Below are positions 38,514 through 46,367 of a DNA stretch of 64,000 nt, piece after piece. Location of the stretch: NCBI RefSeq assembly GCF_030643805.1, contig NZ_CP094656.1, positions 2,728,001-2,792,000 on the forward strand, given 5' to 3'. The position numbers and the translations under genes are program-made. Under the pieces are notes generated by a model, which was not told the origin of the DNA, searched no databases, and worked only from the letters and a program-made list of their open reading frames with translations. The stretch's first letter is position 1, and the number at the start of each line of letters is the position of its first letter. This DNA is from Alkalihalobacillus sp. AL-G (GTDB taxonomy: Bacteria; Bacillota; Bacilli; Bacillales; Fictibacillaceae).

Positions 38514-39072
38514 TAAGAAGTTGATAAAGTTCTAGATAGGAATGTACTGAATGATCTGCTTCCGCATACTTTTCATTTTGAAAAATGCACGTAGGGATTC
38601 CTAGCTTTTTTGCAGGAATCAAATCCAGTTTACGATCACCTACTACGAGGTTGATCGGATAATCTTCCATTATGTGCTCATACGCACGAACATCGGGTTT
38701 TCTCGGAAACTGATCCTCAACCCCTATGATCCTGGTAAAAAAGTGGGCTAGTTGATATTCGTTTAAAACCTCCAGGACAACCTCCCGTGAATTATGGGTG
38801 ACAATGAAGTTACGATCGGCAAGCCCCAGCACTTTTTTTAGATCAGGAAAGGGCATGAATTCTTTTGGTTCAAGCTTGGCTTCCAGGTTCCGTATCTTCC
38901 TTATTTGGTGATCTGACAATTCATAATGCTCTATGGTGTGCGAAAAGGAAACCTTTAGATGTGAGAGAATTTCATCCTCAGAAATTCTTTCCCCTAAAAC
39001 CTTTTTAAACAATGAAACAAACAGTTTATAGCTATCGACGATTGTTCCGTCAAAGTCCCAAAGTATATTCAT
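38500..39072 (-). CDS. HAD family hydrolase (phosphoglycolate-phosphatase-like)
   Basis: A 190-residue HAD-IA phosphatase with MNILWDFDGTIVDSY (catalytic DxDGT), VTHNSR (motif II), PRKPD-type lysine motif III and VVGDRKLDLIPAKKLG (motif IV). The cap region is helical. Substrate unknown. The ribosome site (GGAGGGGC) lies in the 3' region of the upstream membrane-protein gene. Confidence 0.88.
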   Translation of the reverse strand: MNILWDFDGTIVDSYKLFVSLFKKVLGERISEDEILSHLKVSFSHTIEHYELSDHQIRKIRNLEAKLEPKEFMPFPDLKKVLGLADRNFIVTHNSREVVLEVLNEYQLAHFFTRIIGVEDQFPRKPDVRAYEHIMEDYPINLVVGDRKLDLIPAKKLGIPTCIFQNEKYAEADHSVHSYLELYQLLIKRN

Positions 39073-39075
39073 TCA

Positions 39076-39471
39076 TCAAGCCCCTCCAATAAGTCTTCGA
39101 TTTATAATATGTATGGTAAATAAATGATGATTGTTGCAACGATGCTTATACTCCCGAAAAGGCACGTCCCAAGCAATAGCAGGGGTTAACGAAAATTTAT
39201 AAACAGTAACCTGACCTGTCTCCTTCCCACTTAAATATTTCCCTGCTGCTTTCGCTGTATTTTCATAATTTCTGGACATTGCAGACAACCACCCTAATAC
39301 AAAAAACAGTATGCTCGTCATGAACAATGTATCAATCAGCAACCAACCCGAACGAACCGATAATCCCCATGAAATCAAAAATTCAAGAATTATTGTGAAT
39401 AATACTAGTGTTACCAATTTTGTACGTTCACCCATCATTTTTAAAAAAGCGTTCTTCAGCCCAATTCCCAC
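39076..39471 (-). pseudogene. Small membrane protein with frameshifted C-terminus
   Basis: A hydrophobic protein with two clear membrane helices (about residues 17-38 and 44-64) and a conserved-looking loop. After PAIAWDVPF the frame turns into a charged, His/Arg-rich tail. Removing one base from the A run at 39157-39160 (a T run in the gene) restores a third hydrophobic helix, GSISIVATIIIYLPYIL, ending at a stop at 39102. That places the end before the ribosome site of the next gene. It may resemble DUF3899 proteins. GTG start. Either a real frameshift or a sequencing error. Confidence 0.65.
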
Positions 39472-39541
39472 CCTTTCCCCAAGTCAAAGCTATTAAGATT
39501 ATAAGAACGATAAATCCGACACTGAATAATAATCTCACCAT
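39428..39541 (-). CDS. Putative 37-residue membrane peptide
   Basis: Small ORF with AGGGGG 7 bases before ATG 39541. The N-terminal half is a membrane helix (LLFSVGFIVLIILIALTW) followed by a short charged tail (GKGGNWAEERFFKNDG). Its 3' end overlaps the start of the next membrane-protein gene by 44 bases in another frame, suggesting translational coupling. No family recognised. It could also be just the leader of that gene. Confidence 0.5.
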   Translation of the reverse strand: MVRLLFSVGFIVLIILIALTWGKGGNWAEERFFKNDG

Positions 39542-39687
39542 CACATTCCCCCTTGTATTTTCATACGACCGTTAACTGGAAAAGGTTTCAAATCAGAGAA
39601 GAGGAGTTTACTTTTTAAAACCGAATACATTTAATAGTGCGGATTTAGGGATCTTCTTAAGGCGCCCATGGAAAGGAGATAAATATC

Positions 39688-41379
39688 GTGACATTCCATA
39701 TTGAAAAAATCAACTTGAATGACATTGATCAAATTGAAGTAGAACTAAATGCATTAAAGGACGAGCCGATCAATTCGGCCGTCGAGTTGAAAAACTGGCT
39801 AATAAAACAAACTGAACTTTACGATTCAATTGACGAAAGCTTGATGGGGCATTACATTCAGTTTCAATGTTTCAGCACTGATGAAAAAGTGAAAAAGGCT
39901 GTTGAGCATGATCAGCAGAAAGTCCAACCAATGCTAAAGCGTTATAAATATTTGCTTGATTTAAAGTTCATACAATCCCCGTTCGTGTCCGAGCTGGATT
40001 CTGCCTACTACAGCAGGCTGATTAAATTCAAAGAAAATGCGATGCGACTATACAACGAAGAAAACATCGAACTAGAAATCGAGGAAGACCGACTCGTAAC
40101 GAAATATTTTGAATTGACTGGTTCACTCACTATTCAATGGGATGGTGAAGAAATTACAATTAATCAAGTCCGTCAGTACTTTGAAGATTCAAATCGAGAT
40201 ATAAGAAAAAAAGCGATGACGTTAATGTATGAAGCGTTTGCATCGATCGAGTCTGAACTTCAAAAGATTCTTAGCGAGTTAATACAGATTCGCGATAAAA
40301 AAGCAAAGAACAGTGGATTCGCCAATTTCAGAGATTATATGTTTGCGAAATATGAACGCTTCGATTACACACCTGAAGATTGCAAACAACTTGCCGAATC
40401 GGTCTCCAAGTATGTCGTTCCTTTTGCAGGAGAGCTAGAACAAGAACATAAGCGTGAAATCAATGTTGAAGACTACTGTCCGTGGGATCGACGAGCCGTC
40501 CCGACCGGCCAGGAACGATTAAAGCCTTTTGAAAAGACAGAGGAATTAATTGATGGTACTACCACTATTTTCAATCAGATGGAACCCGAATTTGCCAGCC
40601 TTCTTAAAAACATGGATGAAAAAGGTTCACTTGATTTAGGAAGCCGGAAAGGAAAATCCCAAGGTGGCTTTTGCGAATACTTGCCAGTTTCCAAGATGTC
40701 ATTCATCTTTATGAATGCTGCGAAAAGCCATGATGATGTCATAACCTTGCTCCATGAAATGGGTCACTGTATCCACGACCATTTAAAAAAGGGTATTCCA
40801 CTATCGAAATACCGTGAGATCCCGATGGAGTCAGCCGAGTTGGCAAGTATGTCTATGGAAATGTTAACGATGGACTATTGGAATGTTTTTTATGAAAATG
40901 AGGAAGATTTACTACGCGCAAAACGAGACCAATTTAAAGGTGTCGTCGGCCTTGTACCTTATGGCATGTTAATCGATCAGTTTCAACACTGGTTGTACGA
41001 AAATCCACACCACACGATAGCCGAAAGAAAGGAGAAATTCAAGGAACTTCATAAACGATTCGATGGCGGACAAGTGAATTGGGATAGTTATGAAAAATGG
41101 ATTGAGGATCAATGGCTGATCGTCCTTCATATTTTCGAGGTCCCTTTCTATTTTATCGAATACGTTATCGCGCAGCTTGGTGCTGTGCAGATGCTTATGC
41201 AGTATAAAGATAACCCGATCCAAACTCTTGAGAACTACAAAAAAGCATTATCACTCGGCGGCACAAAGTCATTACCTGAAGTTTATGAGACAGCTGGCAT
41301 CCGATTTGATTTTTCGCAGGACATGATTCAAACATTGATGGACTTTACTAGAAACGAGTTAGCGCAATTAAAAAATTAG
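39688..41379 (+). CDS. M3 family oligoendopeptidase
   Basis: Zinc metallopeptidase of 563 aa with LLHEMGHCIHDHL (HExxH, about residue 355) and the third ligand in MESAELASMSMEM. More distantly related to PepF than the enzyme at 35067, and without the PepF N-terminal pattern. It begins MTFHIEKINLNDIDQIEVELN. Probably cytoplasmic peptide degradation. ATG alternatives are absent; the start codon is GTG with AAGGAG upstream. A terminator follows. Confidence 0.92.
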   Translation: MTFHIEKINLNDIDQIEVELNALKDEPINSAVELKNWLIKQTELYDSIDESLMGHYIQFQCFSTDEKVKKAVEHDQQKVQPMLKRYKYLLDLKFIQSPFVSELDSAYYSRLIKFKENAMRLYNEENIELEIEEDRLVTKYFELTGSLTIQWDGEEITINQVRQYFEDSNRDIRKKAMTLMYEAFASIESELQKILSELIQIRDKKAKNSGFANFRDYMFAKYERFDYTPEDCKQLAESVSKYVVPFAGELEQEHKREINVEDYCPWDRRAVPTGQERLKPFEKTEELIDGTTTIFNQMEPEFASLLKNMDEKGSLDLGSRKGKSQGGFCEYLPVSKMSFIFMNAAKSHDDVITLLHEMGHCIHDHLKKGIPLSKYREIPMESAELASMSMEMLTMDYWNVFYENEEDLLRAKRDQFKGVVGLVPYGMLIDQFQHWLYENPHHTIAERKEKFKELHKRFDGGQVNWDSYEKWIEDQWLIVLHIFEVPFYFIEYVIAQLGAVQMLMQYKDNPIQTLENYKKALSLGGTKSLPEVYETAGIRFDFSQDMIQTLMDFTRNELAQLKN

Positions 41380-41392
41380 AATCCCAAGTATA

Positions 41393-41439
41393 GGTGGTTG
41401 ATCCTAAAGCATGTTGCTTTTCGGGTCAGCCTCCTTTTT
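41393..41439 (+). terminator. Terminator after the M3 peptidase gene
   Basis: Twelve-position stem GGTGGTTGATCC/GGGTCAGCCTCC (with G-U pairs), then TTTTT. Confidence 0.75.
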
Positions 41440-41468
41440 AGCATGGTCAATTTCACAACTTTCATGTT

Positions 41469-41517
41469 CAACTAACGGTTCGTTAGTTGTACGATTCCTT
41501 CATGTCTAGGGTATAAT
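41469..41517 (+). promoter_or_regulatory. Promoter with overlapping operator palindrome upstream of the CNNM gene
   Basis: Perfect 9-bp inverted repeat CAACTAACG-GTT-CGTTAGTTG (41469-41489), whose right arm runs into a TTGTAC -35-like hexamer (41487-41492). A TATAAT -10 follows at 41512-41517; the spacer is long at 19 bases. The layout is typical of a dimeric repressor (for example TetR-type) site covering the -35. The cognate regulator is not encoded nearby. Confidence 0.6.
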
Positions 41518-41701
41518 AACAGGTGTATGATAAGGAGGATATGCATTGGGAAGTACTATCTTATAGGGAATTGGAATCCAATCTGTTTACGCATCCGACT
41601 CTAATAATCGGATCTGCTTGCATGAATAATCAAACCGTGCCTTTTAATATTGATTACATAGGAGGTGTGAGGGGCTGGCTTATTGTTACGTCATCCCCCA
41701 T
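41518..41701 (+). promoter_or_regulatory. Structured 185-base leader of the CNNM gene
   Basis: Non-coding leader containing two local hairpins, ATTGGA/TCCAAT (about 41570) and ATCCGA/TCGGAT (about 41595-41615). It also has GGGG/CCCC pairing around 41671-41698 that would bring the AGGAGGTG at 41660 near the ATG at 41702. Without folding, the only good ribosome site is 35 bases from the start. It does not match a riboswitch class I recognise. Confidence 0.4.
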
Positions 41702-42985
41702 ATGGAAGTTTTTAATTTGTTCATGATCGTAATACTCATAATACTGACAGCATTTTTCGTTGCAGCGGAATTTGCAATTGTAAAAATTCGCAAAACAAAA
41801 ATTGACGCACTCGCAGCAGAAGGAAACGCTAATGCGATTGCAGTGCAAAAAGTAATCAGTAATCTTGACGGTTATTTATCTGCCTGTCAGCTCGGAATCA
41901 CGATTACTGCTCTCGGTCTTGGCTGGTTGGGTGAACCGACTATTGAAGATTTATTGCACCCTTTATTTGTAGGCATGGGACTTTCTGAACCCGTAACAAC
42001 AACGTTATCCTTTGCGATTGCTTTTGCTCTCATTACATTCCTACATGTTGTTTTCGGTGAACTCGCTCCTAAATCTTTTGCGATTCAAAAGGCCGAGGCA
42101 ATCAGCTTGTTACTCGCAAAACCACTGATCCTTTTTAGTAAAGTGATGTTTCCATTCATTTGGACATTAAACGGTGCAGCCCGTGTGTTAGTGAGAATGT
42201 TTGGCTTACCTCCAGCTAATGAGCATGAAGCAGCACACTCTGAAGAAGAGCTTCGAATGATTTTATCTGAAAGCTATAAAAAAGGCGAAATTAACAAAGC
42301 TGAGATGGAATTCGTCAATAATGTGTTTGAATTTGACGAAAGAATGGCGAAGGAAATCATGATACCGCGTACCGAAATGATGTGTTTATTTTTAGAGGAT
42401 TCTTTTGAAGAAAACCTCTCGATCATGAAAAAAGAAAAATATACTCGATATCCTGTTGCTTTTGATGACAAGGATAAAATCCTCGGGGTAGTCAATGTGA
42501 AAGAAATCTTTAATGACTACATAAGCGATAAGAACAAACCACTAAATGAATACGTCCGGCCTGTCGCCCATGTCAGTGAAACGGCACCGATTAAAGAATT
42601 GTTGAAAAAGATGCAAAAATCAAGAAGTCATATGGCTATTGTCATGGATGAATATGGCGGAACCGCAGGTCTTTTAACTGTTGAAGATATCGTTGAGGAG
42701 CTTGTCGGTGAAATACAAGACGAGTTCGATATCGATGAAAAACCGATGATCCAAAAGGTGGATAAAAACAAAACAATAGTAGATGGAAAAGTGTTGATTG
42801 CTGAGGTTAATGAAAAACTTGGGACAACCATTGATAACACTGAAATCGATACGATCGGCGGATGGATTCTCTCAGAAAAAATGGAAGCTGAAAAAGGAAC
42901 GACCATTGAAAAAGACGGCTATCAATTTACCGTTACCGAAAACGATGGCCACCAAATCAAAGAACTTGAAATTAAAAAGGTTTAA
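41702..42985 (+). CDS. CNNM/TlyC-type transporter (hemolysin family protein)
   Basis: A 427-residue protein with an N-terminal DUF21 membrane domain (AEFAIVKIRKTKIDAL, four hydrophobic segments), a tandem CBS pair (EIMIPRTEMMCLF; MAIVMDEYGGTAGLLTVEDIVEELVGEI) and a C-terminal CorC/HlyC domain. Relatives in Bacillus (for example MpfA) export magnesium. The ATG lacks an adjacent ribosome site (see leader). It ends converging on a cation diffusion facilitator gene. Confidence 0.9.
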   Translation: MEVFNLFMIVILIILTAFFVAAEFAIVKIRKTKIDALAAEGNANAIAVQKVISNLDGYLSACQLGITITALGLGWLGEPTIEDLLHPLFVGMGLSEPVTTTLSFAIAFALITFLHVVFGELAPKSFAIQKAEAISLLLAKPLILFSKVMFPFIWTLNGAARVLVRMFGLPPANEHEAAHSEEELRMILSESYKKGEINKAEMEFVNNVFEFDERMAKEIMIPRTEMMCLFLEDSFEENLSIMKKEKYTRYPVAFDDKDKILGVVNVKEIFNDYISDKNKPLNEYVRPVAHVSETAPIKELLKKMQKSRSHMAIVMDEYGGTAGLLTVEDIVEELVGEIQDEFDIDEKPMIQKVDKNKTIVDGKVLIAEVNEKLGTTIDNTEIDTIGGWILSEKMEAEKGTTIEKDGYQFTVTENDGHQIKELEIKKV

Positions 42986-43005
42986 AATGAAGCAAAAGGA
43001 GCGGG

Positions 43006-43977
43006 CTAACCCCTGTTCTTTTTTTCCTTCTGCCAATGCTTAACGTCATCCGATTCCAAAATGCCTAATGTAACATCCCCAATGTCCGAGTCCTCAAGGA
43101 CCATTTCCTTAACTTTAAACTTGATATCATCCGCATCCGCAAGTGAAAAGCCCTTTCTTAGTTCAATATAGCTTTCAACGTGATACTTCCTTCCCTCTTG
43201 AAGTACTCGCATATCATAAATATCAACTACATCCGGATGGGATAAAATGATTTCCGCAACATGGTCTACAGCTACCTGAGGTGCCGTTACCCCAATCAAG
43301 CCAATTGTGTTTTCATATCCGATTTTCAAGGCGATTCCGATTAAAAGTAAACCAATTAATAACGTCCCTACCCCGTCTAAAAGATAGAAGCCCGTCAAAT
43401 ATGATAACACCACCGTTATAAGAGCAAGTAATGCACCAAAAGTTGCGATGATATCCTCGTAAAAGACTAATCTTGTTGGCGGTGCTGCAAGAGACACACC
43501 CTTAATCGCTGCACCAAAAATACCGAAGCCACTTGCCTCTGTGCGTGTTTCTCTCAAGATTTCTCTCGTCGCCTTAATGAGGACATATCCATCGATGACA
43601 ACGGCAATAAGGAGAATGATTACGTTTAACCAGATATTCGATGATGGTTTTGGGTGCTGGATAAGCTCCCAACCCTTTATTATTGTTTCATATGCCATTA
43701 TTGAAATGACGACCACTGCAACAAGGACAAATAAGTTTACAACTCGTCCAAAACCTGTTGGAAATCGCTTTGTAGGTTCTTTTTCTGCAAGGATACTGCC
43801 GAAAAACACAAATCCCTGATTGGTTGCATCTGCTGCTGAATGTAGTGTTGTCGCAAGCATCGTTCCACTGCCGCTGATACCTGCTGCAACCCCTTTTATG
43901 ATGGCAAGAATCGTATTTCCAACCGCTGCGATCCCTGATGATTTATTTCCTTTTTTAATCCAATTGATCACTGACAT
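43006..43977 (-). CDS. Cation diffusion facilitator family transporter
   Basis: Divalent-cation/proton antiporter of 323 aa, similar to B. subtilis YdbO. The metal site of helix 2 is LHSAADATNQG (HxxxD, about residues 45-49) and of helix 5 is FYEDIIATFGALLAL. The C-terminal cytoplasmic domain has VAEIILSHPDVVDIYDMRVL and HVESYIELRKG. The metal is not predictable; Fe, Zn or Mn are usual. Confidence 0.9.
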   Translation of the reverse strand: MSVINWIKKGNKSSGIAAVGNTILAIIKGVAAGISGSGTMLATTLHSAADATNQGFVFFGSILAEKEPTKRFPTGFGRVVNLFVLVAVVVISIMAYETIIKGWELIQHPKPSSNIWLNVIILLIAVVIDGYVLIKATREILRETRTEASGFGIFGAAIKGVSLAAPPTRLVFYEDIIATFGALLALITVVLSYLTGFYLLDGVGTLLIGLLLIGIALKIGYENTIGLIGVTAPQVAVDHVAEIILSHPDVVDIYDMRVLQEGRKYHVESYIELRKGFSLADADDIKFKVKEMVLEDSDIGDVTLGILESDDVKHWQKEKKNRG

Positions 43978-44095
43978 TATTTCACCCGTCCCATAAGTAG
44001 GTTACTTTCATTATCACCACGAGAGTGATGCAGTATTCAATCAAGCTGATCCGACCTAATTGAATAATTGATCCAAAGTCATTCTGTTGCAATAC

Positions 44096-44130
44096 TAAAT
44101 AAAGCTCATCTCGTTTGATGAGATGAGCTT
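44096..44130 (-). terminator. Terminator of the 57-aa protein gene
   Basis: Eleven-base stem AAGCTCATCTC/GAGATGAGCTT followed on the minus strand by TTTATTT. Confidence 0.75.
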
Positions 44131-44136
44131 AGATGG

Positions 44137-44310
44137 TTACTGATTTTGTTGGTTATTTACTCCTGTTGCTCCGGCCATCTGATTCATACCAGGAATTGTC
44201 TGAGTCAGGTTTCTAAGGTTTCCACCTCTGCCTCTCATCATCCCAGTAGCTGCAGCGCCAATTCCGACTCCCGCAATAAGAGGTAACCACATATTTTGTC
44301 TTCGATTCAT
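44137..44310 (-). CDS. Small hypothetical protein (57 aa)
   Basis: MNRRQNMWLPLIAGVGIGAA begins a short hydrophobic, glycine-rich segment. It is followed by an Arg/Gly patch (MMRGRGGNLRN) and an Asn/Gln-rich end. The frame could open 14 codons earlier, but ATG 44310 has GGTGGTG upstream. It is flanked by two metal transporters but has no metal motif. Possibly a membrane-anchored cell-surface or sporulation small protein; function unknown. A terminator follows. Confidence 0.65.
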   Translation of the reverse strand: MNRRQNMWLPLIAGVGIGAAATGMMRGRGGNLRNLTQTIPGMNQMAGATGVNNQQNQ

Positions 44311-44438
44311 TAAGAGCACCACCAATATTGGATTACTCAACTCAATGAGCATTTATAATTTGGTTGTTTCTCTCTATATAGATGCAACACACTTATTACC
44401 AGTAAAAAAAGAACTAAAACAGTATATTTTCATTTGAC

Positions 44439-45353
44439 TTAAACCTGCATTTCGCCATGTTGCAAGTCTGATTTTTCCACTTGAATCGTAGTATGTTCGA
44501 TCTTACAATGCTCACGGATTAAATCAATCGCCTGTTGTAAAATCATCTGACTCTCTTTATCATCTTCTATAAGCAAATGACAGCTGAACGAGTCGAGTCC
44601 AGATGTAATCGTCCAAATATGCAAGTCGTGAACGTCTTTAACTCCTTCAATGCTAGTAAGTAAGTTCTTCACATCTTCTTGATTGATCGTTGAAGGTGTC
44701 CCTTCCATCAAAATATGAATGCTGTTTTGAAGGACACCCCATGCGCTTTTTAAAATGAGTAAAGCGACAACAACGGAGATGATCGGATCTGCAATATACC
44801 ACTCGAAAACCAACATTAGGAGTCCGGCAATTAAGGCTCCAACCGAACCTAACGCGTCCCCGATGACATGTAAATAGGCACTTCGTAAGTTTACATTGTC
44901 TTTCACATCGCCTTTACGCATTAATGACCAAGCACTGATCAGATTTGCAATGAAACCGACTGAAGCAATTAGCATCATTGTTCCACTAGCAACAGATGGT
45001 GGCTCTAAAAATCGTTCATACGCTTCGTAAATAATAAATCCAGAAATCACGAACAAGGTTGCTCCGTTGAATAACGCAGTTAAAATCTCAAAGCGATAAA
45101 ATCCATACGTTTTATTAGGTGACGCGGGACGGCTCGCAAACCACATCGCTACCAAACTGAGTGCCAACGAGCTTGCATCGCTTAACATATGACCGCTATC
45201 GGATAATAACGCTAAACTGTTCGTGAATAATCCACCGAAGAACTCTAACACCATAATCCCCGATGTAATCAGCAGTGCAATAAGAAGTCCTCTTTTATTT
45301 CCTTCACGTTGTTCTTCAAAATGGTGATGGCTGTGGTTATGATGGTGACCCAT
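44439..45353 (-). CDS. czcD: Cation diffusion facilitator CzcD-type
   Basis: Zn/Co/Cd efflux antiporter, 304 aa. The His-rich N-terminus (MGHHHNHSHHHF), SDSGHMLSDASSL (helix 2 HxxxD site) and LHVIGDALGSVGAL (helix 5 HxxxD site) are the CzcD pattern; the C-terminal domain has GVKDVHDLHIWTITSG. In Bacillus, czcD normally follows its repressor gene czrA. Here only a C-terminal remnant of that repressor remains upstream. Confidence 0.93.
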   Translation of the reverse strand: MGHHHNHSHHHFEEQREGNKRGLLIALLITSGIMVLEFFGGLFTNSLALLSDSGHMLSDASSLALSLVAMWFASRPASPNKTYGFYRFEILTALFNGATLFVISGFIIYEAYERFLEPPSVASGTMMLIASVGFIANLISAWSLMRKGDVKDNVNLRSAYLHVIGDALGSVGALIAGLLMLVFEWYIADPIISVVVALLILKSAWGVLQNSIHILMEGTPSTINQEDVKNLLTSIEGVKDVHDLHIWTITSGLDSFSCHLLIEDDKESQMILQQAIDLIREHCKIEHTTIQVEKSDLQHGEMQV

Positions 45354-45366
45354 CTGATTTACCTCC

Positions 45367-45486
45367 CTATTGATGGATGACTTGATTCAAAATGTGGACT
45401 ACATGTTCATCATCATATGTATAGTAGTATGTATTTCCAGCTCGGCGATATTTCACTAGGCGTAAATTCCTTAAATAGCTAAGTTG
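45367..45486 (-). pseudogene. czrA: Remnant of an ArsR/CzrA-type metal repressor
   Basis: Thirty-nine codons directly upstream of czcD read QLSYLRNLRLVKYRRAGN, then a YYYTYDDEHVVHIL segment, ending VIHQ and a stop. This is the C-terminal half of an ArsR-family regulator: end of the recognition helix, wing, and the last helix with the D-x-H metal ligands of the CzrA alpha-5 zinc site. The N-terminal half is gone; upstream in frame there is no start codon and the sequence runs into the sigK terminator. Called a deletion remnant. Confidence 0.75.
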
Positions 45487-45520
45487 AAATAATTTTATTA
45501 ATAAGTCAACTTTACAAACA

Positions 45521-45558
45521 AAATAAAACAGCTCAGAGCAATTTGCTGAGAGCTGTTT
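45521..45558 (-). terminator. Terminator of sigK
   Basis: Stem AAACAGCTC/GAGCTGTTT with inner AGCAA/TTGCT pairing, followed by TTTTATTTTG on the minus strand. Confidence 0.85.
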
Positions 45559-45567
45559 ACTTCCAAT

Positions 45568-46281
45568 TTACCCTTTTTCTTTATCCTGCCGCTGGCGATA
45601 AAACTCGTGGAAAAGCTTCATTAATGCCCGCTTTTCGATTCGGGAGACGTAGCTTCTTGAGATTCCCAGGTCTTTTGCAATCTCCCTTTGTGTCCGTTCT
45701 TTTTCCATATCAAGACCGAATCGACCGACAATGACCTCCTTTTCTCGGTCATCAAGAATGTGGATATGCTCATAAATCTGTTTTTTTTCCATTTTCAGTT
45801 GGATCGTATCCACGATGTCATCGAGTTCTGCCTTCAATACATCGATCAAAGTGATTTCATTGCCCTCTTTATCTGTACCAATCGGGTCATGTAGAGAAAC
45901 ATCCTTCTTCGTTTTCTTGATTGCACGAAGATGCATCAGGATTTCATTTTCAATACAGCGTGCAGCGTAGGTTGCAAGCTTCGTTCCTTTCCCCCGCGAA
46001 TAGCTTTCGATCGCTTTGATCAATCCGATCGTACCGATTGAAATTAAATCCTCAGTGTCTTCACCAGTATTTTCGAACTTTTTACAAATGTGGGCGACGA
46101 GTCTCAAATTATGTTCAATCAATCGATTTCGCGCTTCTTCACTTCCTTCAGCCATTTCCTTCAAGTATTTTTTCTCGTCTTTTGCTGAAAGGGGCTGTGG
46201 AAAAGCATTGTTCTTTACATACGAAACAAAGAACACTACTTCCTTAAAGAAATAAGCCAATGCTGCGATAATACTCGACAC
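45568..46281 (-). CDS. sigK: Sporulation sigma factor SigK (pro-form)
   Basis: Mother-cell sigma factor of late sporulation, 237 aa. The first about 20 residues (starting at [20 protein letters not shown]) are the hydrophobic pro-sequence removed by SpoIVFB. Region 2 has [36 protein letters not shown]; region 4 has [32 protein letters not shown] 46281 follows GGAGGTGAGG. The gene is continuous, with no skin-type element splitting it as in B. subtilis. A CATAGGAT box at 46317-46324 fits a SigE/SigK-type -10. Confidence 0.95.
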   Translation of the reverse strand: MSSIIAALAYFFKEVVFFVSYVKNNAFPQPLSAKDEKKYLKEMAEGSEEARNRLIEHNLRLVAHICKKFENTGEDTEDLISIGTIGLIKAIESYSRGKGTKLATYAARCIENEILMHLRAIKKTKKDVSLHDPIGTDKEGNEITLIDVLKAELDDIVDTIQLKMEKKQIYEHIHILDDREKEVIVGRFGLDMEKERTQREIAKDLGISRSYVSRIEKRALMKLFHEFYRQRQDKEKG

Positions 46282-46367
46282 ACCCTCACCTCCATAGGCA
46301 ACTTCACACTTACTTAATCCTATGAAGGAATGGGCTTGGGTGTGTCTGTACAAATAATGATTACAAC

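Noticed and set aside
41523-41726. 67-codon plus-strand frame in the CNNM leader
   Set aside because: Its ribosome site is too close to the ATG, composition is not protein-like, and it runs into the CNNM coding start in another frame. Better explained as leader RNA.
42995-43026. Terminator between the CNNM gene and the convergent CDF gene
   Set aside because: A T run follows CCCCTGTTC, but the stem with GGAGCGGG is weak and mismatched; not reported as a feature.
45568-46281. Search for a skin-like element or split sigK
   Set aside because: The reading frame is continuous from pro-sequence to region 4.2, so there is no intervening element here.
46282-46353. N-terminal extension of SigK (24 residues)
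   Set aside because: GTG 46281 has a perfect ribosome site and gives the known pro-SigK start; the extension is unconserved sequence crossing the promoter region.
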